A program made the position numbers and the translations under genes. Under the pieces are notes generated by a model. That model ran no database searches, was not told the origin of the DNA, and worked only from the letters and a program-made list of their open reading frames with translations. Positions 51,390 to 60,150 of a stretch of DNA of 64,000 nt are shown piece by piece. Every line of letters starts with the position of its first letter. The stretch's first letter is position 1. Source of the stretch: JAVVHH01 sp963848035 (GTDB lineage: Bacteria; Pseudomonadota; Alphaproteobacteria; Acetobacterales; Acetobacteraceae); the NCBI GenBank assembly GCA_963848035.1, contig CAWKCD010000001.1:2170001-2234000 (forward strand), in the 5' to 3' direction.

Positions 51390-51785
51390 TCAGGGTCGGA
51401 CTTCGACGGCGACGGCGTGGTCGTTGGGTTCGATGGTGACGGTGAAACGGTCGGGGGCGCGGGCGCCGGGGGAGGGGGTGTAGGCGATGCGGGGGGAGCG
51501 GCCGCCGTTGACCAGGGCGGTGGTGACGGTGCCGTGGGTGGGGCGCTCGGTGATGATGACGGCGGTGGGGAAGATCTGGAGGTCGGGGTTGATGAGGGTA
51601 AAGGCGCAGGCGGCGCCGTTGGGGGGGAGGGTCATGGTGGTGGGGGTGGCGGTGTAGGGGAGGAGGAAGAAGGGCTGGACGCGGCAGGGGCCTTCGACGG
51701 ATTGGGGCTGGAGGGGGCCCTGGTGGGGGGAGTCGAGGTTGCCGCAGGCGGCTAGGGCGAGGGGGAGGAGGAGAAGGTGGCGCAT
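51390..51785 (-). CDS. Hypothetical lipoprotein
   Basis: A 131-residue protein with a lipobox: RHLLLLPLALAAC followed by GNLDSP. The mature part has FFLLPYTATPTTMTLPPNGA, IITERPTHGTVTTALVNG and YTPSPGARAPDRFTVTIE, which resembles a single cadherin/Ig-like beta sandwich. It is likely attached to the outer membrane. No partner gene; function unknown. Confidence 0.7.
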   Translation of the reverse strand: MRHLLLLPLALAACGNLDSPHQGPLQPQSVEGPCRVQPFFLLPYTATPTTMTLPPNGAACAFTLINPDLQIFPTAVIITERPTHGTVTTALVNGGRSPRIAYTPSPGARAPDRFTVTIEPNDHAVAVEVRP

Positions 51786-51824
51786 GGGGGATCAACTCGC
51801 GGCGGCGGGCTGTGTTCCGCTTGG

Positions 51825-51900
51825 GACCGCCCTCACCCAACCCTCTCACCGCTTCGCGGTTCGAGCCCGCCAGCGGGAGAGGGTTTTTAGGGCGGCGGTC
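51825..51900. repeat. Large hairpin between lipoprotein and DapA-like genes
   Basis: GACCGCCCTCACCCAACCCTC at the left pairs with GAGGGTTTTTAGGGCGGCGG and the following bases at the right, around an inner stem CCGCTTCGCGG/CCGCCAGCGG. This is the common CCCTCACCC...GGGAGAGGG type of intergenic repeat. It lies just beyond the stop of the DapA-family gene (same strand) and can act as its terminator. Confidence 0.55.
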
Positions 51901-51902
51901 GG

Positions 51903-52820
51903 TTAGGCGGCTTTGGCGAGTTGGACGCCGCAGGCGTCGAAGGTGGTGAAGAGTTTGGCTTTTTGTTCGGCCGTGAGTTTGACGTGGGGGGGACGGATGT
52001 TTTCCCAGGTCGGGTTGCCGGTGTGGCGGGCGACGAGGGATTTCAGGCCGGGGATGAGGGTGGGGCCGGAGACGGCGGTGCGCATGGCGGCGAGGTCGCG
52101 CTGGGCGGGGACGGCTTTGGGGTTGTCCCAGTTGGCGTAGACCATCGCGTTGGTGGCGGCGGTGACGTTGGAGGCGGCGGAGATGGTGCCGGCGCCACCG
52201 GCTTGGAGGTTCTGGAGGAGGTGGCTGTCGTCGCCGCTATAGACCTCGAAGCCGTCGGCGGCGAAATGGTCGATGTAGGATTTGGTGTTGGACCAGTCGC
52301 CGGTGCTGTCCTTGAGGCCCTTGAAGGCGGTGGGGTAGGCGCGGAGCAGGCGCTCGATCAGGGAGACGGTGATCGGGACGGCGGATTGGGCGGGGAAGTG
52401 GTAGAAATAGATCTTCAGGGCGCCGCCGAGGCGTTGGACGATCTCGCTGTAATAGGCGAAGAGGCCGTCCTCGCTGGGGTTCTTGTAAAAGAAAGGCGGC
52501 AGGACGAGGGCGCCGCGGCAGCCGAGTTCGGCGGCGCGTTTTGCCATGACGACGGTGTCGGTGAGGGCCGGGACGCCGACGCCGGGGAGCATCTGGGCGG
52601 TGGGCAGGCCGCGTTCGGCGAGGCCTTCGATGAGGGCGAGGCGCTCGGAGATGCCGAGGGAGTTGGCTTCGCCGGTTGTGCCGAGGACGCCGAGGCCGTT
52701 GGCGCCCTGGGCGAGGAGCCAGCGGGAGTGGGCGGCCATGAGGTCGAGGTCGACCGAGAGGTCGGGGCGCATGGCGGTGAGGACGGCGACGTTCACGCCG
52801 CCATAGAGGGCATCTTTCAT
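51903..52820 (-). CDS. Dihydrodipicolinate synthase (DapA) family lyase
   Basis: A 305-residue class I aldolase. NGLGVLGTTGEANSLGISER is the DapA GTTGE motif; KIYFYHFPAQSAVPITVSLI contains the catalytic Tyr; FKGLKDSTGDWSNTKSYIDH contains the Schiff-base Lys (GLKDS). Sequence and context (UxaA and HpcH/HpaI genes nearby) favour a sugar-acid lyase such as a keto-deoxy-gluconate type over lysine synthesis. The ATG overlaps the stop of the YcgN-like gene (ATGA). Confidence 0.88.
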   Translation of the reverse strand: MKDALYGGVNVAVLTAMRPDLSVDLDLMAAHSRWLLAQGANGLGVLGTTGEANSLGISERLALIEGLAERGLPTAQMLPGVGVPALTDTVVMAKRAAELGCRGALVLPPFFYKNPSEDGLFAYYSEIVQRLGGALKIYFYHFPAQSAVPITVSLIERLLRAYPTAFKGLKDSTGDWSNTKSYIDHFAADGFEVYSGDDSHLLQNLQAGGAGTISAASNVTAATNAMVYANWDNPKAVPAQRDLAAMRTAVSGPTLIPGLKSLVARHTGNPTWENIRPPHVKLTAEQKAKLFTTFDACGVQLAKAA

Positions 52821-53305
52821 TTCGCGGGCTCCTTCTTCGTCTCGTTCTTCGGCGTTCTCGGCATGCGGCCGGGCCAATCGGTGATGTAATGTTCCAGCAT
52901 GCCGGCGCGGCGTTCGTCTACAGCCCGGCCGCGGACGGAGACCCTCGCGCGGTGCACATCGGCCGGGTCGCCGGAGACGAGGGGGTGCCACCAGAGCAGG
53001 TCGCGGCCTTCGGCGAGACGGCGGTAGGCGCAGGAGGGGGGCAGCCAGTCGATCTCGCGGACGAGGGCGGGGGTGAGGGAGATGCAGTCGGGGACGTGCT
53101 CCCGCCTTGTCTCGTAGTGGCGGCAGCTGCAGGCGTGGGTGTCGAGCAGGCGGCAGGCGACGTTGGTGAAGGAGAGTTCTTCGGTCTCGTCGTCGCGGAG
53201 CTTGTGGAGGCAGCAGCGGCCGCAGCCGTCGCAGAGGGATTCCCACTCTTCGGGGGACATCTCCTCAAGCGTCTTGGTTTTCCAGAAAGGCGCCGGGTCG
53301 GTCAT
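52817..53305 (-). CDS. YcgN-type cysteine-cluster protein (UPF0260)
   Basis: A 162-residue cytosolic protein with the UPF0260 cysteine pattern: SLCDGCGRCCLHKLRDDETE near the N terminus and HACSCRHYETRREHVPDC further on, likely holding an Fe or Zn cluster. WLPPSCAYRRLAEGRDLLWW is the other conserved block. Function unknown. The ATG lies 7 bases after the acyltransferase stop; it overlaps the DapA-like gene by 4 bases, though no functional link is obvious. Confidence 0.9.
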   Translation of the reverse strand: MTDPAPFWKTKTLEEMSPEEWESLCDGCGRCCLHKLRDDETEELSFTNVACRLLDTHACSCRHYETRREHVPDCISLTPALVREIDWLPPSCAYRRLAEGRDLLWWHPLVSGDPADVHRARVSVRGRAVDERRAGMLEHYITDWPGRMPRTPKNETKKEPAK

Positions 53306-53311
53306 GGGGGT

Positions 53312-54400
53312 TTATGACAGATCGGGCGGGTGGGGACGAGTGGCGCGCGGCCATTTGAGGGCGAGGGCGGGGGCTTCGACGAGCTTGTGGGAGAGCCAGG
53401 CGAGGAGGAGCACGGGGACAAGGGCGAGCGCGGCCAGGGGGTAGGGGCCGAGGCCGGGGATGAGGGCGACCAGGCACTGCTGGACGGGGAAGGCGTAGAG
53501 ATAGGCGCCATAGGAGAGATCGGCGCGGGGGGCGAGGCGCGGCGGCAGGCGCGGGCCGAGGCCGAGCCAGATGACGAGAAAGGGCAGCGCGAGGTGGGCG
53601 ACCGGGACGGCGAGGGGGGTGCCGGAGAGGAGGAGGAAGGCAGCGGCGGCGAGTGCGGCCATGGCGGGGTGGAGGATGATGCGGGCGCGGGCGAGCCAGA
53701 CCAGCATGCCGGCGGCGAAGAACAGGGCGTCGCGCAGGATCGCCAGCGGGGCTGGCGGGAGGGGGGCGGCGAGGATCGTGACGAGGAGGAGGGCGGATAG
53801 GGCGGCGGTGAGGGCGAAGGAGCGGCGGGAGCGGGCGAGCAGGGCGGCGACGACGTAGCAGAGCGCTTCGATGCGCAGGGTCCAGAGCGAGCCGTTGACC
53901 TCGAGGGGAAGCGGGTTGGCTTCGAAGACGCCGGGCAGGCCCAAGCGGGGGCTGAGGACGAGGCCGGTGAGAAGCGCGACCCAGGTGGCGCGGTCCGTCA
54001 GGTAGGCGGACCAGGGTAGGCTGGTTAGGGCCAGGCCGAGGGGGACGGTCTGCAGCAGCAGGAGCACGAGGTAGGCGGGATAGATCCGCAGGAAGCGGGC
54101 GCGGGCGAAGGCGGCGGGGCGGTGGATCGCGGCGGAGCGGGCGATGAGGAAGCCGCTGAGGACGAAGAAGGTGGCGACGGCGAGGCTGCCGCCGTCCATG
54201 GCGCGCTGCAGCAGGCGGGCGACGGGTTCGGCGTCGGCGGCGCCGGTGAGGGCGAAGGCGTGGCTGAACAGGACCAGGAGCGCGGCGCCGAGGCGGATGG
54301 CGTCGAAGTTGTTGGGCCGATTGGTGAAGGCGTCGGCCACGGTCGGGGCGGCGCGCTCGGTCGTGGGGACAGACGGGTTCAGTGTCGAACTCTTCATCAT
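53312..54400 (-). CDS. Acyltransferase 3 family membrane protein
   Basis: A 362-residue protein with about ten helices. NFDAIRLGAALLVLFSHAFA carries the catalytic His; ATFFVLSGFLIARSAAIHRP and RARFLRIYPAYLVLLLLQTV carry the RxxRxxP motif of the family. DLSYGAYLYAFPVQQCLVAL is the late conserved segment. These enzymes O-acylate sugars in lipopolysaccharide, exopolysaccharide or lipids. It is divergent from the DoxX-like gene. Confidence 0.92.
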   Translation of the reverse strand: MMKSSTLNPSVPTTERAAPTVADAFTNRPNNFDAIRLGAALLVLFSHAFALTGAADAEPVARLLQRAMDGGSLAVATFFVLSGFLIARSAAIHRPAAFARARFLRIYPAYLVLLLLQTVPLGLALTSLPWSAYLTDRATWVALLTGLVLSPRLGLPGVFEANPLPLEVNGSLWTLRIEALCYVVAALLARSRRSFALTAALSALLLVTILAAPLPPAPLAILRDALFFAAGMLVWLARARIILHPAMAALAAAAFLLLSGTPLAVPVAHLALPFLVIWLGLGPRLPPRLAPRADLSYGAYLYAFPVQQCLVALIPGLGPYPLAALALVPVLLLAWLSHKLVEAPALALKWPRATRPHPPDLS

Positions 54401-54483
54401 GGAGGGGTGCGCCGGGCCCTGATCAGGTCGAACGCTGGCCGGGCTGCGGCGTTCGGGTTGGAGCGATCAGAGCGAGGAATGTG

Positions 54484-54801
54484 ATGATTTACAAGTTGCT
54501 GGGCGCCGCTTTCGCGTTGGCCGGGGTCGACAAGCTGTCGGGGGACGAGGGCTACGCCGACATGTTCGAGGATTTGGGGTGGTCGCGCGAGGGGATGAGC
54601 GCGGTGGGTGTGGCGGAGGTCGCGGGCGGGCTGATGCTGGGGCTCAGGGCGACGCGGCGGCTGGGGGCGGGGCTGCTGGCGGGCACGAGCGCGGCGGTGT
54701 TGGCGAGCGAGATCGGCGAGGGGCGGGGAAAGCTGGCGGGGCCGCGCGGGTTCCTGCTGGCGGCGGCGCTGGTGGCGTTGGTGGCGCCGGATCGGGGGTG
54801 A
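54484..54801 (+). CDS. DoxX-like small membrane protein
   Basis: A 105-residue protein with four short hydrophobic helices: IYKLLGAAFALAGVDKLSGD, then the DoxX-like AEVAGGLMLGLRATRRLGAG, LAGTSAAVLASEIGEG and LLAAALVALVAPD. The family occurs in membrane redox stress complexes, but no partners are visible here. Confidence 0.75.
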   Translation: MIYKLLGAAFALAGVDKLSGDEGYADMFEDLGWSREGMSAVGVAEVAGGLMLGLRATRRLGAGLLAGTSAAVLASEIGEGRGKLAGPRGFLLAAALVALVAPDRG

Positions 54802-54890
54802 GGGGGATGGCGCATTTCGCCTGGTAGGTTTCCTTTGGTGCGGGCCCGGTGGCATGGTGGCGGGGAACGAAAAACATCGGGGAGGATGCT

Positions 54891-56066
54891 ATGGGCGAGC
54901 GTATGCGCTTTGGGATCTTTTTGGCGCCATTCCACAAGCCGGGGATCAACCCGACGCTGGCGTTGCAGCAGGATGTGGAGCTGATCCAGTGGCTGGACCG
55001 GTGCACGTATGACGAGGCGTGGTGCGGGGAGCATCACTCGGCGGGGAGCGAGATCAGCGCGAGTCCGGAGATCTTCATCGCGCATTGCGCGGCGCTGACG
55101 CGGCATATCCGGCTGGGGACGGGGGTGGTGTCGGTGTCGTACCACAACCCGCTCTGGGTGGCGGAGCGGATCGTGCAGTTGAGTCATTTGACGCGCGGCC
55201 GGGTCATGCTGGGGGTGGGGCCGGGGTCGCTGCCGACCGACGGGATCATGATCGGGGTGACGCAGAAGGACACGCGGATCCTGCTCGAGCAGGGGCTGGA
55301 CGTGATCATGCGGCTGCTGCGGACGGAAGAGCCGGTGACGTTCAAGAACGAGCGGTGGGATTTGCGGGAGGCTCGGCTGCACATCCGGCCGTATGGGGAG
55401 ATCCCTGTGGCGGTGCCGGCGGTGGCGTCGCCGACGGGGGCGCGGCTGGCGGGCAAGCATGGGATCGGGATGCTGAGCGTGGGGGCGACGACGGCGGCCG
55501 GGTTCGACGCGCTGGCGCTGCATTGGGACGTCGTGGAGGCGGAGGCGAAGGCGGCGGGCAAGTCGGTCGATCGCGGGGCTTGGCGGCTGGTGGGGATGGT
55601 GCATCTGGCCGATAGCGCCGCGCAGGCGAAGGAAGACGTGAAGTATGGGATCGAGCAGTGGTTCCATTACTTCCAGGACGTGGCGGCGTTCCCGCAGATG
55701 GCGATGCCGGGGGCGAACGCGGCCGAGATGATCGACTTCGTGAATGATAGCGGGCTGGGGGCGATCGGGACGCCGGATATGTGCAAGCAGCAGATCGAGC
55801 GGCTTTGGGCGCAGTCGAACGGGGGGTTCGGGGCGTATTTGTTGCTTGCGCACAATTGGGCGGATTTCGAGGCGACGAAGAAGAGCTATGGGCTGATCGC
55901 GCGCGAGGTGATGCCGCATTTCCAGGGGCAGCATGGGTCGACGGTGGCGTCGGCGGTGTTGGCGCAGAAGGCTCGGCCGGCGTTGGCGGAGGTGCACATG
56001 GCGGCGGTGGAGGCGGCGCGGTCGCGGTACGCCGAGGAGTTGGCGGGGCGGACGGCGGCGGCGTAG
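54891..56066 (+). CDS. LLM class flavin-dependent monooxygenase (limonene-monooxygenase-like)
   Basis: A 391-residue luciferase-like enzyme. MRFGIFLAPFHKPGINPTLA opens it; CTYDEAWCGEHHSAGSEISA, IRLGTGVVSVSYHNPLWVAE and RVMLGVGPGSLPTDGIMIG are the FMN-binding blocks. GIGMLSVGATTAAGFDALAL is in the C-terminal half. Relatives oxidise terpenes or act on F420/FMN-dependent substrates. The start has GGGGAGG 6 bases upstream. Followed by a hairpin terminator. Confidence 0.9.
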   Translation: MGERMRFGIFLAPFHKPGINPTLALQQDVELIQWLDRCTYDEAWCGEHHSAGSEISASPEIFIAHCAALTRHIRLGTGVVSVSYHNPLWVAERIVQLSHLTRGRVMLGVGPGSLPTDGIMIGVTQKDTRILLEQGLDVIMRLLRTEEPVTFKNERWDLREARLHIRPYGEIPVAVPAVASPTGARLAGKHGIGMLSVGATTAAGFDALALHWDVVEAEAKAAGKSVDRGAWRLVGMVHLADSAAQAKEDVKYGIEQWFHYFQDVAAFPQMAMPGANAAEMIDFVNDSGLGAIGTPDMCKQQIERLWAQSNGGFGAYLLLAHNWADFEATKKSYGLIAREVMPHFQGQHGSTVASAVLAQKARPALAEVHMAAVEAARSRYAEELAGRTAAA

Positions 56067-56089
56067 GCGGGCTTGCGGCCGCGGAACGG

Positions 56090-56110
56090 GCGGCCCGCGT
56101 ATCGGGCCGC
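56090..56110 (+). terminator. Hairpin after the LLM monooxygenase gene
   Basis: GCGGCCCG (56090-56097) pairs exactly with CGGGCCGC (56103-56110) across CGTAT, 24 bases after the stop. No immediate T-run. It also insulates the following chemoreceptor promoter region (56111-56210), which contains an AT-rich TTTACCTTATCTTAAG stretch. Confidence 0.5.
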
Positions 56111-56210
56111 TGCAGCACTGATCGGTGTCGTCTTTACCTTATCTTAAGAGGCACGGGATAATCTCGGCGGCATATTATGGCTGCGCTTCGCCGCCGAGGT
56201 GAGTTCTTTC

Positions 56211-58430
56211 ATGATCAAGCTGCGGATTGCCCGCAAACTCGCGTTGGTTACGCTCGGATTCGTCGTGCCCGCTGCCGTGGCCGTCAGGGCCTTGGTCATC
56301 GAGGAGAACGTCGCGATCAGTTTCGCCGCGCAGGAGGTGCTCGGAGCGCGCTACCTTGCGGCGCTGGTTCCGATCCAAGGATCGCTGGCCTCGGCCGCGC
56401 TGCCGGGCGGCAGCCCCGGACCTACGGCGAAAGCGGCTGAAACGGCCCTCGCGCGGCCTAGCGCACTCGACACCGGCCCGCAGCTGAAAGCCGTGCTGGA
56501 CGCTCTCGGCGCGCCGGGAGACGCCGACCAGAATGTCGCGGCCGCGCGCGCCAAGCTGCGTGACTTGATCAGCCGCGCGGGCGACCGGTCGAACCTGATC
56601 CTCGATAACGTGCTGGCCAGCTACTACCTCACGGACGTCGTGCTCAATCGCCTGCCCGAGGTGCTCGACCGCGAGGCCGACCTGACGGCTTCGCAGGCGG
56701 ACCTGACCGGCGACGGCCAGCATCAGGCGCAGTTCCTCATCGGTCTCGGGGCGCTGGTCAGTGCGCTGGACGGAATGGACAGTTCGCTGGAGTCGGCGGA
56801 GCAAGCGGAGGGGGGCGACGCGATCAAGCGCGCGCTGGAACCGTCCTACCACGCGCTCCGCGAGGAGCTGCGCAGCTTCACCGAAGCGCTGCGGCAAGGC
56901 CATGCGACGGTGCCGCAGGCGCAGGCGTTGATCGACAAGACGATGGCGTTCAGCACCGCTTCCGGCTCCGAACTGCAGACGCTGCTGGAAGCTCGAGTGA
57001 CCCGGCTGAAAAACTCGCAGACGCGTGTGGTCGGGTTCGCCGTGCTGACGTTCGTGCTCGCGATGGCGATTACGCTGCTCGTGACCCGGCAAAGCGTGAC
57101 GTTACCGCTGACGCGGATGACCCGGGCCATGTCGCGCCTGGCCGAAGGGGATCTGGAGACGAGCATCCCCAATGTCGGCCGCGCCGACGAACTGGGTTCA
57201 ATGGCGAACGCGATGCAGGTTTTCCGGCAGGAGGCGATCAAATCGCGCGACCACGACCGCCTGGCGGCGGAGGCGAACGCGCGCCGGGCTGCGGAGGACG
57301 AGCGGGTCCGCGTCGAGGCGGAGCAGGCGGCGGCGGCGGCGGCGGCGCGGATCGTGGTGAGCTCGATCGGTGCGGGGCTGTCACGGCTGGCCGAGGGTGA
57401 CCTCACCTTCCGTCTGAATACGGCGCTGCCGCCCGATTACGAGCAGCTCCGGGTCGATCTCAACCGGGTGATGGAGCATCTGCAGGGCGTGGTCCGCGGC
57501 ATCATCACGGGCACGGGCGCGCTGCGCTCAGGCGCCGGCGAGGTTTCCCAAGCCGCCGACGACCTCAGCCGGCGCACCGAGCAGCAGGCTGCGAGCCTGG
57601 AGCAGACCGCGGCGGCGCTGGCGGAGATCACATCGACCGTGCTCAAGACCGCGGACGGCAGCATGCGTGCGAGCGTCACGATATCGAAGACGAAGGTCGA
57701 AGCCGAGCAGTCGGGCGAAGTCATGCGCCGGGCGGTTGGCGCCATGGACAATATCGACAAGTCTTCGAAGGCGATTAGCCAGATCATCGGCGTGATCGAC
57801 GAGATCGCGTTCCAGACCAACTTGCTAGCGTTGAATGCGGGCGTGGAGGCGGCGCGTGCCGGCGACGCCGGGCGCGGTTTCGCCGTGGTGGCGAGCGAAG
57901 TCAGGGCGCTGGCGCAACGTTCGGCAGGCGCTGCCAAGGAGATCAAGCTGCTGATCTCGAGTTCGGCGGAGCAGGTCGGGTTCGGGGTCAAGTTCGTCGG
58001 CGAGGCCGGGGAGGCGCTTGGGCGGATCGTGACGCAGATCTCCGAAATCACGGATGCGGTGTCCGCGATGGCCATTGCGGCCAAGCAACAGGGCGCGGGC
58101 CTGCACGAGGTGAATGCCGGTCTCAACCATATGGACAAGGTGACGCAACAGAACGCGGCGATGGTCGAGGAGAGCACGGCGGCGTGCCACTCGCTCGCGC
58201 AGCAGACCGATGAGCTGGCCGGGCTGGCGGCGCAGTTCCGAATCTCGAGGGAGGGCGATGCGTCGACCGGCTCGGGTGCGCCGGGATCGTTCCGAGCGGG
58301 TGTCGCGGTTGAGCGGGCGGCGCCTCGTAAGCCGGTGGCAGAGGTGGCGAGAGCCAGGGCGATCCCGCTTGCGACTGCGGGCCATTCGATGGCGTCGGCA
58401 GCGGCGGCGGAAGAGTGGGAGGAGTTTTAG
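56211..58430 (+). CDS. Methyl-accepting chemotaxis protein
   Basis: A 739-residue chemoreceptor. TM1 is near 10-30 (LALVTLGFVVPAAVAVRAL) and TM2 near 271-290 (VVGFAVLTFVLAMAITLLV), enclosing a helical periplasmic sensor of about 240 residues. A HAMP domain (TRMTRAMSRLAEGDLETSIP) and a second HAMP-like unit (GAGLSRLAEGDLTFRLNTAL) follow. The signalling tip is LLALNAGVEAARAGDAGRGF with ASEVRALAQRSAGAAKEIKL. The terminal EEWEEF resembles the CheR-tethering pentapeptide. ATG 56211 has GAGGTGAG upstream. Confidence 0.93.
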   Translation: MIKLRIARKLALVTLGFVVPAAVAVRALVIEENVAISFAAQEVLGARYLAALVPIQGSLASAALPGGSPGPTAKAAETALARPSALDTGPQLKAVLDALGAPGDADQNVAAARAKLRDLISRAGDRSNLILDNVLASYYLTDVVLNRLPEVLDREADLTASQADLTGDGQHQAQFLIGLGALVSALDGMDSSLESAEQAEGGDAIKRALEPSYHALREELRSFTEALRQGHATVPQAQALIDKTMAFSTASGSELQTLLEARVTRLKNSQTRVVGFAVLTFVLAMAITLLVTRQSVTLPLTRMTRAMSRLAEGDLETSIPNVGRADELGSMANAMQVFRQEAIKSRDHDRLAAEANARRAAEDERVRVEAEQAAAAAAARIVVSSIGAGLSRLAEGDLTFRLNTALPPDYEQLRVDLNRVMEHLQGVVRGIITGTGALRSGAGEVSQAADDLSRRTEQQAASLEQTAAALAEITSTVLKTADGSMRASVTISKTKVEAEQSGEVMRRAVGAMDNIDKSSKAISQIIGVIDEIAFQTNLLALNAGVEAARAGDAGRGFAVVASEVRALAQRSAGAAKEIKLLISSSAEQVGFGVKFVGEAGEALGRIVTQISEITDAVSAMAIAAKQQGAGLHEVNAGLNHMDKVTQQNAAMVEESTAACHSLAQQTDELAGLAAQFRISREGDASTGSGAPGSFRAGVAVERAAPRKPVAEVARARAIPLATAGHSMASAAAAEEWEEF

Positions 58431-58575
58431 CAGGTTGCTGAAACGTTGCCGTTGGCGGTCGGCTGACGGCGATTTCCTCCGCTTCGATGTTCGCGGGCCT
58501 CAAGCCCGCGGCGCTGCGATGCTCGGAGATCACCGCTAGCTGGCTCACGATCGGGGTTCTTCAGCGGCCTGCTAG
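58428..58575. repeat. Long imperfect palindrome, stop-codon-associated family, copy C
   Basis: TAGCAGGTTGCTGAAAC and GGGGTTCTTCAGCGGCCTGC form the outer arms; GGTCGGCTGACGGCGAT and ATCACCGCTAGCTGGCTCAC the inner. The loop has its own perfect stem CGCGGGC-CTCAA-GCCCGCG. The left arm starts with the stop codon of the chemoreceptor gene. Confidence 0.7.
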
Positions 58576-58854
58576 AGGAACATCCGACCAACCGGGATCG
58601 GCTGGTCGGGGAAAGCTGCCATGTTTGAGCATTCTTGAGCGTTATGCCCGAGCCAATTGGCTCGGGGAGTGCTCTCGCCGGCGTCGGCGTGGCGACGGGG
58701 GGGGGGCGCGACGAGGGCGGTGGGTGGCTTGGTTTGGTGCGGACTTGGTCGAGCGTGTGTTGGTGGGTTTCACCCACCCTACGGCCGAGGCTCGGTTTTG
58801 AGCGGTTGTCTAAGGGATTGCTTTGGGATGGTTCTGGGCGTGGGTGGGTGGGGA
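58576..58854. other. Gene-free intergenic stretch with several hairpins
   Basis: No coding frame is convincing. It holds CCGACCA/TGGTCGG stem pairs near 58586-58614, a perfect 20-bp palindrome CCCGAGCCAATTGGCTCGGG (58647-58666) and GGTGGGT-TTC-ACCCACC (58762-58778), a common repeat/terminator form. The last is 77 bases after, and in line with, the thiolase stop and could end that transcript. Confidence 0.5.
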
Positions 58855-60057
58855 TTAGACCCGTTCGATCAGCATCGCGATGCCTTGGCCGACGCCGATG
58901 CACATGGTGGCGATGGCGCGTTTGGCGCCGATCGTTTCTAGGGCGTTGATGGCGGTCATGGCGAGGCGGGCGCCGCTTGCGCCCAAGGGGTGGCCGAGGG
59001 CTATGGCGCCGCCGTGGGGGTTGACGCGGGGGTCGTCGTCGGAGAGGCCGAGTTGGCGCAGGACGGCGATGCCTTGGCTGGCGAAGGCTTCGTTGAGTTC
59101 GATGACGTCGATGTCCTTCAGCGTCAGGCCGGTGCGGTCGAGGAGTTTTTGGACCGCGGGGGCGGGGCCGATGCCCATGATGCGGGGTTCGACGCCGACG
59201 GTGGCCATGGCCAGGACGCGGGCGCGCGGGGTGAGGCCGTGGCGGTTGGCGCCCTGCTCGCTGGCGAGGAGGAGGGCGGCGGCACCGTCGTTGACGCCCG
59301 AGGCGTTGCCGGCGGTGACGGTGCCGGGGGTGCGGAAGGGGGTTTTGAGTTTCGCGAGTTGTTCGAGGGTGGTGTCGGGGCGGGGGTGTTCGTCGGTGTC
59401 GACGATGGTGTCGCCTTTGCGACCCTTGATGGTCAGGGGCGCGATCTCGCGGGCGAAGAAGCCGCTGGCTTGGGCGAGGCCAGCCTTCTGCTGGCTGCGG
59501 AGCGCGAATTCGTCTTGGGATTGGCGAGTGACTTGGAATTGCTCGGCGACGTTTTCGCCGGTTTCGGGCATGGAATCGGTGCCGTACATGGTCTTCATGA
59601 GGCCGTTGACGAAGCGCCAGCCGATGGTGGTGTCGTAGATCTCGGCGGAGCGGGCGAAGGCTTCCGCGGCCTTGGCTTGGACGAAGGGGGCGCGGGTCAT
59701 GCTTTCGACGCCGCCGGCGAGCATGAGGTCGGCTTCGCCGGTGCGGATGGCGCGGGCGGCGGTGCCGACGGCGTCGAGGCCGGAGCCGCAGAGGCGGTTG
59801 ATGGTGCTGCCGGGGACGCTCGTGGGCAGGCCGGCGAGCAGGGTGGCCATGCGGGCGACGTTGCGGTTGTCTTCGCCGGCCTGGTTGGCGCAGCCCATGT
59901 AGCAATCGTCGAGGGCTTGCCAATCGACGCCTTGGTTGCGGTCCTTGAGGACGCGGATGGGGTGAGCGGCGAGGTCATCGGTGCGGACATCTTTGAGTGC
60001 GCCGGCGTAACGGCCGATCGGGGTGCGGGCGAAGTCGCAGATGTAGGCTTCGGTCAT
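58855..60057 (-). CDS. pcaF: 3-oxoadipyl-CoA thiolase / acetyl-CoA acyltransferase
   Basis: A 400-residue thiolase. AYICDFARTPIGRYAGAL and ALKDVRTDDLAAHP are typical of PcaF-type enzymes. The acyl-accepting Cys90 lies in TINRLCGSGLDAVG; NPHGGAIALGHPLGASGARL and TMCIGVGQGIAMLIERV carry the catalytic His and second Cys. It splits 3-oxoadipyl-CoA into succinyl-CoA and acetyl-CoA at the end of aromatic degradation; a general beta-ketothiolase is possible, since no other pca gene is visible. Divergent from the phosphotransferase gene. Confidence 0.88.
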   Translation of the reverse strand: MTEAYICDFARTPIGRYAGALKDVRTDDLAAHPIRVLKDRNQGVDWQALDDCYMGCANQAGEDNRNVARMATLLAGLPTSVPGSTINRLCGSGLDAVGTAARAIRTGEADLMLAGGVESMTRAPFVQAKAAEAFARSAEIYDTTIGWRFVNGLMKTMYGTDSMPETGENVAEQFQVTRQSQDEFALRSQQKAGLAQASGFFAREIAPLTIKGRKGDTIVDTDEHPRPDTTLEQLAKLKTPFRTPGTVTAGNASGVNDGAAALLLASEQGANRHGLTPRARVLAMATVGVEPRIMGIGPAPAVQKLLDRTGLTLKDIDVIELNEAFASQGIAVLRQLGLSDDDPRVNPHGGAIALGHPLGASGARLAMTAINALETIGAKRAIATMCIGVGQGIAMLIERV

Positions 60058-60104
60058 CGTGGCGTGCTCCCTGTTGGTTTTTGTTAGGACGGCTGGGCGA
60101 AGGC

Positions 60105-60120
60105 GTCCAGCCGGCTGGAC
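60105..60120. promoter_or_regulatory. Perfect 16-bp palindrome between divergent thiolase and phosphotransferase genes
   Basis: GTCCAGCCGGCTGGAC is an exact inverted repeat, centred in the 93-base gap between the two divergent starts. Size and place suit an operator for a dimeric regulator (TetR or similar) controlling both genes, but no regulator gene is adjacent. Confidence 0.4.
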
Positions 60121-60150
60121 GAAGACGTCGCGCCGGGCCACGGTGCGGGC

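Noticed and set aside
51825..51900. TTCGCGGTTCGAGCCC as part of a tRNA T-arm
   Set aside because: There is no acceptor or anticodon arm around it; the sequence folds as one long hairpin between genes.
58427..59923. Long minus-strand frame through the intergenic region and thiolase
   Set aside because: Arg/Pro-rich shadow of the thiolase gene, with no recognisable motif; the repeat region at its end would have to be coding.
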